DNA of 64,000 nucleotides from the NCBI RefSeq assembly GCF_037176765.1, contig NC_090023.1, forward strand, positions 12,910,542-12,974,541, given 5' to 3'. The position numbers were made by a program, and so were the translations under genes. Shown in pieces: positions 29,575 through 39,694 of the stretch. This DNA comes from Anolis sagrei. Taxonomy: Eukaryota; Chordata; Lepidosauria; Squamata; Anolidae. Numbering within the stretch: position 1 is the stretch's first letter; the number at the start of each line of letters is the position of its first letter. Below the pieces are notes generated by a model. That model searched no databases, was not told where the DNA came from, and was given only the letters and a program-made list of their open reading frames with translations.

Positions 29575-30895
29575 ACCCTGTACAGTTCCAGCCCGGTTTA
29601 CCTGTATTCTCCCCTATGAACCACCAAGACAATTAAGATCTAGGTTCTTGTGGGTTTTTTCGGGTTATAGGGCCATGTTCTAGAGGCATTTCTCCTGACA
29701 TTTCGCCTGCATCTATGGCAAGCATCCTCAGAGGTAGTGAGGTCTGTTGGAAATAGGACAATGGGTTTATATATCTGTGGAATGGCTGGGGTGGGGCAAA
29801 GAGCTCTTCTCTGCTGGAGCTAGGTGTGAATGTTTCAGCTGACCACCTTCATTAGCATTTGAAGGCCTGGCTGAGCCTGGGAAAATCTTTTGTTGAGAGG
29901 TGTTAAGATGTGCCTGGTTGTTTCCTCTCTGCTGTTTTGCTGTTGTAATTTTAGAGTTTTTTAATACTGGTAGCCAGATTTTGTTCATTTCCTCCTTTCT
30001 GTGAAATTGTCCACATGCTTGTGGATTTCAGTGGCTTCTCTGTGTAGCCTAACATGGTGGTTGTGAGAGTGGTCCAGCATTTCTGTGTTCTCAAATAATA
30101 TGCTGTGTCCAGGCTGGTTCATCAGGTGCTCTGCTATGGCTGACTTCTCTGGTTGAAGTAGTCTACAGTGCCTTTCATGTTCCTTGATTCGTGTTTGGCC
30201 AATGCTGCGTTTGGTGGTCCCTCTGTAGACTTGTCCACAGCTGCATGGTACATGGTAGACTCCTGCAGAGGTGAGAGGATCCCTCTTGTCCTTTGCTGAA
30301 TGTAGCATTTGTTGGATTTTCTTGGTGGGTCTGTAGATAGTTTGTATGTTGTGTTTCCTCATCAGCTTCCCTATGCTGTCAATGGTTCCCTTTATGTATG
30401 GCAAGACCACTTTTCCTCTGGGTGGATCTTCATCTTTACTCTCGTGACTTGTTAAGATCAATTAAGATCTTCTGGTGGGGCCCTGCTCTCGGTTCTGCCA
30501 CTTTCGCAATTGTGTCTGGCGGGAACGAAAGACAGGGCCTTTTCTGTGGTGGCCCCTCAGCTATGGAACTCTCTCCCGATTGAGATCAGATCTGCCCCCT
30601 CCCTCCTGTCCTTCAGGAGGCTGGTGAAATCCTGGCTATGGAAGGAAGCCTTCCCAGAGTAATGGTTGAAACTGGCTACAGAACAAAGTTATCGACCACA
30701 CATACGGACTGAGTTGGACATGATTTTATCTTGGCGATTTGGCTTATTTGTAATTTTAATCGATATGTATTTTAACTCATTATTATATGATGTTTTTAGA
30801 TTGTACTGTTAGCATTGAATCCTTGCTGTAAACCGGTCTGAGTCCCTCTACAGAGGTTGAGAAGATCGGGATATAAAAGTTTTAAATAAATAAAG
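29575..30895 (+). mobile_element. L2-like LINE 3' end, host of a Penelope insertion
   Basis: The coding text runs up to ACCAAGACAATTAAGATCT, is interrupted by 29642-30458, and resumes after the duplicated target. It encodes the L2 C-terminus (AFSVVAPQLWNSLPIEIRSA) to about 30660. The 3' UTR ends CCGGTCTGAGTCCCTC and AAATAAATAAAG at about 30893. Confidence 0.8.
29642..30458 (-). mobile_element. Penelope-like element with GIY-YIG endonuclease, 5' truncated
   Basis: Perfect 12-bp target duplication CAATTAAGATCT (29630-29641, 30459-30470). The minus-strand frame from 30458 to a stop at 29985 encodes the C-terminal GIY-YIG nuclease: GVYHVPCSCGQVYRGTTKRS, GQTRIKEHERHC, EHLMNQPGHS. This is the domain that follows the reverse transcriptase in Penelope-like elements. 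The 3' UTR (29642-29984) contains the repeat units found alone at 37.2, 45.6, 50.9, 51.2, 55.8 and 58.0 kb, which ties those to this family. The RT is absent. Confidence 0.9.
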
Positions 30896-30899
30896 AAAC

Positions 30900-32015
30900 A
30901 ACTTTGACTTGGAAACACAATGAGGTACACTTAAGGATCTCATCTTTTTTTAGGTTGAAATCCTACTTTAAAATGTGATCACAATGTTTCTTAAAAACCA
31001 AATAGATCTCTTCTACTGCAACCAATTGAACTTGAATAATTTTTTTGTTTGTTGGCAGAATCTCCAGCATTTTCTGCATAGAAAAAAATTCATTTTAAAA
31101 TGTTTCCATGCTCAACTGCTTGGAAAAAAAAGAGACTTTCTTTTTGCAAAGGCAAACCAATTTTTTTAATAAAAGAAAAATTGGATGCACATAACAGTTT
31201 TGGGGTTCTTTCCCCCTACCCCTTCCAAACTTTCCAACGATGGGAAAATGAGAGCGGCCAAACAGGTGTTTCCAACATACAATCTCATTTCCTGCTTGCG
31301 TCTTAATCGGCTCATCAACCCGGCAAGTCGACTCCGGGCGCATTCTTTGGGCAGTGGGAATTTCTGCCCTTCCCTGACAAGCATTATAGGGAGGCTTTGA
31401 CATACAGCCTCGCAGGACCTAAATAGGCTGGCCTATTCTTTGCCTCCTCTGAAAGAGAGCTTTGTGCCAAAGATTCATTAAACTGCACCACACAGACCTT
31501 TCAGAAACCGGGGAAAAGGGAGGGGAAGGCAGGAGAGGGGAAGGAGGGGGGTCCCAATAATGAACAGTCGATTTAACTGGAAAAGCAGCGAGAGCTGTTA
31601 AATTAAAGGGAAATAAACCACACTTCGAGTTCGGTGACCTAAAAAAAGGGAGCGGGGGCTGGGAGGATCTTCATTTGGCAAGTCGGCTTTGCAAAAAGCA
31701 GACCGGCAAAAAGTTGGCAACATTTTACAAAGACAACCCAAAGACTGTGTGGACAAGGAAAGGAAATTAAATGCTTCAAAAATATCCTGGATCTGTGTCT
31801 CATTGCACTTGGGAATAGTCATGGTGATGTGTTGGAATAGGGTGCAGTGCTGGAAAATGCTCCATCCATGGGTCACACAGCATCTGGAGGCTATATATGG
31901 CCTTCAGGCATCACCAATGGTCCTGTGGGGTGAGGCTGCTTAATGTTACAGGACAGAGGCTGTTATAATGCTACAAGCTGTGTTCCCCAATGTATTACAT
32001 GAAACTATGAGATCA
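30900..32015. other. Repeat-poor island, no gene recognised
   Basis: No named repeat across about 1.1 kb. The part at 31200-31550 has balanced GC and no coding family match (ATTCATTAAACTGCACCACA, CGGGCGCATTCTTTGGGC). Candidate conserved non-coding sequence by exclusion. Confidence 0.4.
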
Positions 32016-32520
32016 TCAGGTCCATAGCAAGGATTTTGATTTGGGAGGTGCTGAGTTTGATTCAGGAGGGGGCTGAGTTTGATTGGCGGGGGGCTGAGGA
32101 TCTACCCTAACAAACCTTTTGTATCATTATCCCAATGTTGTTCATTCGTTCAGTCGTCTCCGACTCTTCGTGACCTCATGGACCAGCCCATGCCAGAGCT
32201 CCCTGTCGGCCGTCACCACCCCCAGCTCCTTCAAGGTCAGTCCAGTCACTTCAAGGATGCCATCCATCCATCTTGCCCTTGGTCGGCCCCTCTTCCTTTT
32301 ACCTTCCACTTTCCCCAGCATAATTGTCTTCTCTAGGCTTTGCTGTCTCCTCATGTTGTGGCCAAAATACTTCAACTTTGTATCCAGTATCCTTCCCTCC
32401 AATGAGCAGCCGGGCTTTATTTCCTGGAGGATGGACCAATACCCCCATGCATATGGGATATATTGGGCATGGTGATCAGATCATGATATGAATAAACATA
32501 AATAATGTACCAGAAAATTT
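32016..32520 (+). mobile_element. DNA transposon end (GGCCCGTAGCCAGGATTTT family) with BovB inside
   Basis: CCATAGCAAGGATTTTGATT with G-rich GGGGGCTGAG blocks, then CCTTTTGTATCATTATCCC, continuing after the BovB with CCCCATGCATATGGGATATA. It matches 40683-40978 in opposite orientation. Confidence 0.6.
32137..32435 (-). mobile_element. BovB (RTE) LINE 3' end
   Basis: Plus-strand GTTGTTCATTCGTTCAGTCG and TCCGACTCTTCGTGACCTCA are the reverse complement of the BovB 3' end. The coding part reads KTIMLGKVEGKRKRGRPRAR then WMDGILEVTGLTLKELG. Short target duplication CCAAT (32132-32136, 32436-32440). Confidence 0.88.
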
Positions 32521-33728
32521 ATTTATTTATTTATTTATTGCACTTCTACCCCCTTCTCAACCCCCGAGGGGGAACTCAGGGCGGCTTACAAAAGGCACAA
32601 TTCAATGCCTTTTAGACTACTGCAACGCTCTCTACGTGGGGTTGCCCTTGAAGACGGCTCGGAAGCACCAACTGGTCCAACGTGCGGCAGCCATGATACT
32701 AACAGGAGCGGGGCGCAAGGAGCATACAACCCCCCTGCTGTTCCAGCTCCACTGGCTGCCGATCTGCTACCGGGCTCAATTCAAGGTGCTGGCATTGGCC
32801 TATAAAGCCCTAAACGGTTCCGGCCCAAGATACCTAACTGACCGCATCTCGGCCTATGAGCCCACAAGGACTTTGAGATCTTCCGGGGAGGCCCTGCTCT
32901 CGATCCCGTCTGCGTCACAGGCACGGCTGGCGGGGACGAGAGATAGGGCCTTCTCGGTGGTGGCTCCTCGGCTGTGGAACACCCTTCCCGTAGACATCAG
33001 GCTAGCCCCCTCCCTGTTGATATTCCGCAGGAAGCTAAAGACCTGGTTGTTTAAGAAGGCATTTGAATAGAAGTGCAATGACTGGTAACTCGACCATAGG
33101 AATGGAACAACGGAAATGGTATCGGATTGTGAACTTGACGATGAGACGACTCGGAATGGCTTGTAGTAATGTTGATGTTTTTGATGAGATGTTTTGATAA
33201 TGATGTACTGTGGATTATTTTATTTTATGTTGTATTTTGCACCTGTTTTTCTATGTTGTACACCGCAATGAGTCGCCATTAGGCTGAGAATTGCGGTATA
33301 TAAGCGAAGTAAATAAATAAATAATGCCAGCACAACAACAAGGTAAAAAAATAAAACATATATAAACAGCAATTAAACATTTAAAACAATTAAAAAACAA
33401 TCCACTTATACCTCACAGTCCCTAAAAACCAATCTAATGCTCGACGTTTACCAGCTCAGAGTCTATAAATTCAATTCCACATTGTCGAATCCATCGGCTC
33501 TAGTCGTCGCTTGTTCTTTGTCTATCTGCCAGATTCCCCGAAAGCCTGGTCCCAGATCCGTGTTTTCAATTTCCTTCTAAAAGAGAGGAGGGATGTTGAT
33601 GATCTAATTTCCCCAGGGAGTGAATTCCACAGGTGAGGAGCCACCACCGAGAAGGCCCTGCTCCTCATTCCCGCCAACCTCACTTGTGATAGAGCAAAGC
33701 CTTCTTGCGGACCACCCTGAGAATTTCG
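32521..33728 (-). mobile_element. L2-like LINE, interrupted by another L2-like LINE
   Basis: The tail (TTTATTTATTTATTTATTGC, CCCCCTTCTCAACCC) is at 32521-32609. After the insertion it resumes at 33323 and reaches coding text on the minus strand at about 33540-33725 (complement of CCACCACCGAGAAGGCCCTG). Ends at a G-run. Confidence 0.78.
32610..33322 (+). mobile_element. L2-like LINE 3' end inserted in the opposite-strand L2
   Basis: Encodes an open C-terminal stretch (Met 32636 to stop 33070): LVQRAAAMILTGAGRKEHTT, LHWLPICYRAQFKVLALAYK, AFSVVAPRLWNTLPVDIRLA, the L2 hallmark after the RT domain. 3' UTR ends GAATTGCGGTATATAAGCG and (AAAT)n. Target duplication AATGCC at 32604-32609 and 33323-33328. 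Fairly young. Confidence 0.88.
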
Positions 33729-33805
33729 GGGGGGGGGGGGGGCTGAAGCTGGAGATCATATTGAAGTTTGGAGGCCCTTTCACACTAAACAGTTATAGCA
33801 TTAAG

Positions 33806-34200
33806 GCATGAACATCAAGTTTGCAGATGACACCAAATTGGAAGAGATAGCCAATACTCCAGAACTCAAGAGCAGAATTCAAAATGATCATAACAGATTA
33901 GAGAGATGATTGGCCAAAACTAACAAAAGGAAGTTCAACAGTGACAAATGCAAGATATCCCAATTAGGCAGAAAAAAGGACATGTAAAGATACAGATTGG
34001 GGGATGCCTGACTCTACAGCAGTTACTTGTGAAAAAGATCTTGGAGTCCTCATGGACAGGAAGGTGAATATGAGTCAACAATGTGATGCAGCTGCTTAAA
34101 AAGCCACTGGGATTTTGGCCTGCATCAATAGGAGCATATTGCCTAGATCCAGGGAAGTCATGCTCCCCCTCTATTCTGCCTTGGTCAGACCACACTTGGA

Positions 34201-34245
<45 letters not shown>

Positions 34246-34615
34246 TATACCCCGCCACCATCTCTCCAACGGGGAGTCGGGGCAGCTTACATGCGGCCAA
34301 GCCCAGACAACATATTACAGCAAAATAAAACCAAAACATAAGCAACAAGCAACAACATCATAAGTACATAAATCACACTGTGTCCAATTCTGGGCACCAC
34401 AATTGAAGGGAGATGTTGACTCTAAGCTGGAATGTGTCCAAAGGCAACAAAAATGATCAAGGGTCTGGAGAAAAAGCCCTATGAGGAGTGGCTTAAAGAG
34501 CTGGGCATGTTTAGCCTGCAGAAGAGAAGGCTGAGAGAAGACATGCTGAGAGTCATGTATAGATATATAAGGGGAAGTCATAGGGAAACCAAATGCCACG
34601 GAGTATTAATTTTTG
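33806..34615 (+). mobile_element. CR1 LINE fragment including the RT FADD box, interrupted
   Basis: AAGTTTGCAGATGACACCAA encodes KFADDT, the reverse transcriptase active-site box of CR1; the text then runs as at 54868-55815. A (TTA)n plus L2-like tail piece interrupts it at 34200-34378. Confidence 0.8.
34200..34378 (-). mobile_element. L2-like 3' end with (TTA)n tail, inside the CR1
   Basis: A (TTA)n run at 34201-34244, then ACCCCGCCACCATCTCTCC and GCGGCCAAGCCCAGACAACA, the reverse complement of 58126-58256. Confidence 0.75.
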
Positions 34616-34714
34616 ATATAAAACATTCAGATAAAGTTTGAAAAGAAAGTTGAAAGAATTCTGCAGCATCAATGTTAATGTTTTTGTTTTAGCATCAAAT
34701 AGTGTTCAGAAAGT

Positions 34715-34850
34715 TGTTGTTAACTACTCTCAATTTGACTTCAAATGGCAACCCTAAACGTTGGTGTCCAAGTCACCCTATCTTCAACAATCCAGCTCAA
34801 ATCTTGCAAACTCAAGGCTTCATTGATTGAGTCTATCCATCTTGAATGTT
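34715..34850 (-). mobile_element. MIR/L2-type SINE remnant
   Basis: GTTGTTAACTACTCTCAATT, then GACTTCAAATGGCAACCCTA, resembles the tail of MIR-like copies. The rest is too diverged to read. Confidence 0.35.
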
Positions 34851-34957
34851 GTCTTCCTTTTTTCTTATTGCTCTCTGCTTTACCAGTCATTATCGACTTT
34901 TCTATCATATAAAGGTTTTCAAGTCCATATCATCAAAGGATAATTTTAGCAAAGTAA

Positions 34958-35078
34958 GCAAGTAAGTAAGTAACTTTATTTTTATACCCCACCACCATCT
35001 CCCCACAGGAACTCGGGGCGGCCTACAAGGGGACAAGCCCAAAATCACAGTTAAATAAAACACATTAAAACCAGTCTA
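34958..35078 (-). mobile_element. L2-like 3' end
   Basis: (TAAG)n, TTTATTTTTATACCCCACCA, CGGGGCGGCCTACAAGGGG: a tail-proximal piece in reverse orientation. Confidence 0.7.
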
Positions 35079-35079
35079 T

Positions 35080-35124
35080 ATCTATATATCTATATCTATC
35101 TCCTGTATATCTATATCGATAGAT

Positions 35125-35174
<50 letters not shown>

Positions 35175-35732
35175 TGATAGAGTGATAGATAGTTCATTTG
35201 TGGGAAGTGCATAACTCAAAAACCACTGGACAAATTGACACCAACAAGTAACCATCGCTCATAAAAACACTGAAAAACACAGCAGAAGAGTCTTTAAAAG
35301 CCAAAAAAAAACAAAAAATAACATTACAACACATGTGCAAAACCACATATATATACACAAACACACATATGTTGCAGGTTCCGGGGAGCAGCATGAGATC
35401 CGGGGAGCAGCATGAGATCCCGCTGTTAGCCCCAGCTTCTGCCAACCTAGCAGTTCTAAAACATTCAAATGTAAGTAGATCAATAGGTATCACTCCAGCA
35501 GGAAGGTAACGGCGCTCCGTTTAGTCATGTCGGCCACATGACCTTGGAGGTGTCTATGGACAATACCGGTTCTTCGGCTTAGAAATGGAGATGAGCACCA
35601 CCCACCAGAGTCGGACACAACTGGACTTAATGTCAGGGGAAAACCTTTACCTTTACCCTACACAAATATATATACACACAAAACACATAGTCACAGACTG
35701 AGCCACAGCAACGCATGGCAGGGGACAGCTAG
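35080..35732 (+). mobile_element. Non-autonomous Helitron A, with SINE and (GATA)n
   Basis: The 3' end AACGCATGGCAGGGGACAG then CTAG (35729-35732) has the Helitron form, a GC hairpin followed by CTRR. Near the 5' end, GTTCATTTGTGGGAAGTGC and AACCACTGGACAAATTGACA match Helitron B. A TATC/GATA microsatellite occupies 35085-35192 at the 5' side. A Sauria SINE is inserted at 35379-35657. Confidence 0.7.
35379..35657 (+). mobile_element. Sauria-type SINE, 5' truncated
   Basis: A 20-bp head segment (CCGGGGAGCAGCATGAGATC) is present twice in tandem. Then come CCCAGCTTCTGCCAACC and the BovB-like tail CTGGACTTAATGTCAGGGG. Confidence 0.85.
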
Positions 35733-36569
35733 TCTATATATATAAAAATGTAATGTTCATTTGTAGGATGCACATAACTAAAAAAACACTGGACAAAATG
35801 ACACCAAATTTGGCCATAAGACACCTACTAACCCAAGGAGTGACCATCACTCAAAATCACACAAAAAACCCAACAAAAAGAACTTTAAAATGCAAAAAAG
35901 ATAGGAGACAACACAGCGCATGCATGCAAACAAATTCCATGACCTCACCCTCTTTTGCGCGAAGCATGAGAGGCACCGCCGACCATCCTCCCTCTTCTGG
36001 CCAGCACATGAGCTAGGAACGGATGGCACAATGGTGGGTTCAGCGAGCGGGGAGCCTCATCTGTTGCCAGGGAAGGAAGGAAAGAGGGAGAGAAAGGAGG
36101 AAAGAGGAAGAGAAGCAAAGAAGGAAAGAGGATGGAAGCAAAGAGTGAGGGGAGGAAGGAAGGAAAGAGGTAGCGAAGGAAGGAAGGAAGGAAGGAAGGA
36201 AGGAAGGAAGGAAGGAAAGAGGTACAGAAGGAAGAAAGGAGAGAAAGAAAAAGGGAGGGGAAGGAAGGAAGGAAAGAGAGAGGGGAAGAAGGCGAGGAAG
36301 AGGAAGAGAAGCAAAGAAGGAAAGAGGGTGGAAGCAAAGAGTGAGGGGAGGAAGGAAAGAGGTAGGGAAGGAAGGAAGGAAGGAAGGAAGGAAGGAAGGA
36401 AGGAAGGAAGGAAGGAAGGAAAGAGGTACAGAAGGAAGAAAGGAGAGAAAGAAAAAGGAAGGGAAGGAAGGAAAGAGGGATGGAACGAAGGAACAAAGGA
36501 GGGAAAGGAAGAAGGAGAGAAAGAGGGAGGAAAGGTTGGCCACAGCAACACATGGCAGGTACAGCTAGT
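35733..36569 (+). mobile_element. Non-autonomous Helitron B, directly abutting A
   Basis: Starts TCTATATATATAAAAATGTA immediately after the CTAG of Helitron A and ends CACATGGCAGGTACAGCTAG before T. The middle contains a GC-rich segment (35935-36055) and a large purine minisatellite. Confidence 0.72.
36055..36535. repeat. (GGAA)n-rich minisatellite inside Helitron B
   Basis: Two long units about 193 bp apart share GAAGAGAAGCAAAGAAGGAA (near 36107 and 36300) and GAGGTACAGAAGGAAGAAAG (near 36220 and 36423), with pure GGAA runs of variable length between. All-purine on the plus strand. Confidence 0.88.
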
Positions 36570-37237
36570 AAAATAATAAAAAAACACAATCATAAGAAAC
36601 ATCATACAAACAATGTGGCTGAGGTAAAGTCATAGCTGGGATCAGGCTCAATGAGTGCAATAATTCCTTAAAAGAGCCAATGAAAAGTGCTCAAGTGATC
36701 AAATGTACAGGGACTAGGGATCAAATGTACAGGGGGCATAACCTAAATCAATGACGAGGAACAATAGGACGGCCGGAATAAAGTGCAGGATTTAGAATAG
36801 TTCAAGATAATTCTCTATGAAACTCTCTAATCAAAGGCACAATGGAACATTCAGGTTTTTAATTCTCTCTGGAAGAAGAACAAGGTTGGGGCCTGTCTTA
36901 TCTTCCTAGGGAGGGAGTTCCAAAGCCAGGGGGCCACCACCGAGAAGGCTCAGTCCCTCATCCCCACCAACCGCGCTTGAGACAGTGGTGGAAGCAAGAG
37001 CAGAGCCTCCCTGGATGATCTCAGGGTACTTGCTGGTTTATAAAGGAAGATGTGATCGCGAAGGTAGGCAGGTCCCAAACTGTTTAGGGCTTTGTAGGTG
37101 ATCACCTGAACCTTGAATTGGGACTGGAAAGTTATTGGAAGTCAGTGAAGCTGTTTAAACAGGGAGGTTGACCGCTCCCTGAAACTGGCTCCTGTTAGCA
37201 GCCGAGTCGCAGATCTTTGAACCAACTGTAATTTCCA
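36570..37237 (-). mobile_element. L2-like LINE 3' part
   Basis: In reverse orientation it holds CCACCACCGAGAAGGCTCAG and TTTAGGGCTTTGTAGGTGAT, matching the L2 C-terminal coding text of 47440-48055. Confidence 0.72.
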
Positions 37238-37239
37238 GG

Positions 37240-37625
37240 CCAGACCAAAATCTGGCTACCAGTATTAAAAAACTCAAAAATTACCACAGCAAAACAACAG
37301 AGAGTAAACAATCAGGCACATCAAATCACTCCCAACAAAAGATTCCCCCCAGGCACTTCCAAGCCATTAAATGCTAATCAAGGTGGTCAGTTGAAACATT
37401 CACACCTAGCTGCAGCAGACAAAAGTCCTTTGTCCAACCCTGGTCATTCCACAGATATATAAACCCATTTTCCTACTTCCAACAGACCTCACTACCTCTG
37501 AGGATGCTTGCCATAGATGCCTTATGGCAGGAAACGTCAGGAGAAAATGCCTCCAGAACATGACCATATAGCCCGGAAAAACCTACAACAACCCAGTGAT
37601 TCCGGCCATGAAAGCCTTCGACAAT
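37240..37625 (+). mobile_element. Penelope-like 3' UTR, single orientation
   Basis: From ATCTGGCTACCAGTATTAAA (end of the coding part) through AACATTCACACCTAGCTGC and AGGAAACGTCAGGAGAAAAT to the terminal extension CAGTGATTCCGGCCATGAAA, GCCTTCGACAATAC. Confidence 0.85.
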
Positions 37626-37639
37626 ACAAAGCTTGTAAA

Positions 37640-38515
37640 GTTTGGAAAGGCTGAAGGACATCTCCTAGGACCCTCCACTAGCATGTCCATTAATCATACC
37701 AAACTACAAATCGCAGAATTCCATCAAATGAGACCATGGCAATTCAAGTAATAGCAGATTGATATAATTGATGGATGCACCCTTGTATGGTCTCATTCGA
37801 GAATTGACCAAAGATGTAGGGCAATGAAACCAACAATCAACCTGGAGAATCTTGAGAAATGTTATCCAAAAAGGACTTTTCCCAAGATCTGATTCTTTTC
37901 AGAGATAACTGTGTTCCGACCTACTTGAATGCACTGAAGCTAAAACAAAAACATTAACATCCGTTGACGGTGCTCAGTTCTTTCCAACTTTCTTGCCAAG
38001 CAAGAGAACAGCTGAATAATCCTCAGCTCTTCAGTGTGTGGTCTTATTTTGTGTTTCGTCATGCAGACAGTACTAGAGAAGGTCATGCGGGTCATCAGAA
38101 TACTAATAAGAAATCTGATTGATGACCGTGTGCCAGAGAAATGAATGGGATATTTAATTACTGTCCCCTGCTCTTTTTAACAGACAGTTTCCCTCGACCG
38201 CTTTATCTCCGCTCGTCCTTTCTCTCCCTCTTTTTTAAATGCCACCCCAATAATCCAAAGTTTTCTAAACAACATAAAGACAAATTCAAAGACAGACATG
38301 GTTGGGGTTTTTTTTTAAGGCATCGGACTGGTTCATTGATTCTTTTCCTGTCTTTGTTTAGGAGGGCAGTCGGGCTGCGTTCCAAGGCTGAGAAAGAAAA
38401 GGCCATGTTGTTCAATGGGAATCGGGATTGCTTCAAAAGGACGTTGTCTTCGAAGTGGGACAATTAACTGCTTCGGTTCTGGTTTATGAAGAGGGCAGAG
38501 CAGCAAACATACTTC
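37640..38515. other. Repeat-poor island, no gene recognised
   Basis: Apart from a diverged MITE half near 37695-37785, about 700 bp have no recognisable repeat. A T/C-rich stretch (38200-38240) and CTTTATCTCCGCTCGTCC lie within. Candidate non-coding regulatory DNA by exclusion only. Confidence 0.4.
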
Positions 38516-38727
38516 GGGTGCATCTACACTGCAGAATGAATGCAGTTTGGCACCACTTTGACATCACTTTGACTGCCATGGCTCTATGCTATGGAACCCT
38601 GGGAGCTGTAGAATTACAAGCCTATAGTCTTCTCTGCCAAAGAGTGCTGCTGCCTCACCAAACTACAAATCCTAGGATTTCATTGCATTGAGCCATGGCA
38701 ATTTAAGTGGTGTCAAGCTGCAATCCT

Positions 38728-39485
38728 TCTGTTGTTGTTGTTCATTCGTTCAGTCATCTCCGACTCTTCGTGACCTCATGGACCAGACCACGCCAGAGCT
38801 CCCTGTCAGCCGTCACCACCCCCAGCTCCTTCAAGGTCAGTCCAGTCACTTCAAGGATGCCATCCATCCATCTTGCCCTTGGTCGGCCCCTCTTCCTTTT
38901 GCCTTCCACTTTCCCCAGCATAATTGTCTTCTCTAGGCTTCGCTGTCTCCTCATGATGTGGCCAAAGTACTTCAACTTTGTCTCTAGTATCCTTCCCTCC
39001 AAGTCGGGCTTTATTTCCTGGAGGATGGACTGGTTGGATCTTCTCGCAGTCCAAGGCACTCTCAGAACTTTCCTCCAACACCACAGTTCAAAAGCATCGA
39101 TCTTCCTTCGCTCAGCCTTCCCTAAGGTCCAGCTCTCACATCCGTAGGTTACTACAGGGAATACCATGGCTTTGACTTGGCGGATCTTTGTTGCCAGTCT
39201 GATGTCTCTACTCTTTACTATTTTGTCGAGACTGGACATTGCTCTCCTCCCAAGAAGTAAGCGTCTTCTGATTTCCTGGCTACAGTCTGCATCTGCAGTA
39301 ATCTTTGCGCCTAGAAATACAAAGTCTGTCACTGCCTCCACGTTTTCTCCCTCTATTTCCCAGTTGTCAATCATTCTTGTTGCCATAATCTTGGTTTTTT
39401 TGATGTTTAGCTGCAACCCAGCTTTTGTGCTTTCTTCTTTCACCTTGATTAGAAGGCTCCTCAGCTCCTCCTCGCTTTTGGCCAT
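38728..39485 (-). mobile_element. BovB (RTE) LINE, 5' truncated, with a 47-48-bp target duplication
   Basis: The 3' end at 38728 is GTTGTTCATTCGTTCAGTC in reverse. Flanking duplicates are 38680-38727 and 39485-39532 (CATTGCATTGAGCCATGGCA onward, one mismatch). Truncation falls just after the RT catalytic box, so the coding part is the C-terminal third. Confidence 0.92.
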
Positions 39486-39521
39486 CATTGCATTGAGCCA
39501 TGGCAATTTAAGTGGTGTCAA
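38754..39521 (-). CDS. BovB reverse transcriptase C-terminal fragment
   Basis: An open frame of 255 codons matching the BovB RT thumb/C-terminal part: KTKIMATRMIDNWEIEGENV, DFVFLGAKITADADCSQEIR, VFPVVTYGCESWTLGKAERR, RVPWTARRSNQSILQEI. The first about 12 residues (from Met 39521) come from the flanking MITE, so this is not a natural start. The YADD active-site box is missing because the insertion is 5' truncated. Uninterrupted reading to near the 3' end suggests a young insertion. Confidence 0.88.
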   Translation of the reverse strand: MTPLKLPWLNAMMAKSEEELRSLLIKVKEESTKAGLQLNIKKTKIMATRMIDNWEIEGENVEAVTDFVFLGAKITADADCSQEIRRRLLLGRRAMSSLDKIVKSRDIRLATKIRQVKAMVFPVVTYGCESWTLGKAERRKIDAFELWCWRKVLRVPWTARRSNQSILQEIKPDLEGRILETKLKYFGHIMRRQRSLEKTIMLGKVEGKRKRGRPRARWMDGILEVTGLTLKELGVVTADRELWRGLVHEVTKSRR

Positions 39522-39694
39522 GCCGCAATCCTACAGTGTAAATATACCCCTGGCCTCTACTGATTGTGCAATTGTAGCACCCTGTGGATAAACTTTGGTA
39601 GAGAAATATGCACAATTGTGAGTGTATGCCATTTGGAGAGGAGAACTTTATCCTTCTCTTCCCATTCCTCCTTGCAGACATCTCACAGTTGTGG

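Larger units (their letters stand above)
38516..39550. mobile_element. Palindromic MITE (GGTGCATCTACACTG family) split by BovB
   Basis: The left arm GGGTGCATCTACACTGCAG and most of the right arm lie before 38728; the right arm is repeated after the BovB (39485-39532) and ends CTACAGTGTAAATATACCCC. Confidence 0.85.

Noticed and set aside
32636-33070. Host gene with LRNxLPxxI-like text
   Set aside because: Matches the L2 LINE C-terminus, repeated at 29.6, 47.7, 61.1 and 62.1 kb.
35920-36589. Lys/Glu-rich and Ser/Phe-rich frames over 200 residues
   Set aside because: Readings of the GGAA repeats in Helitron B.
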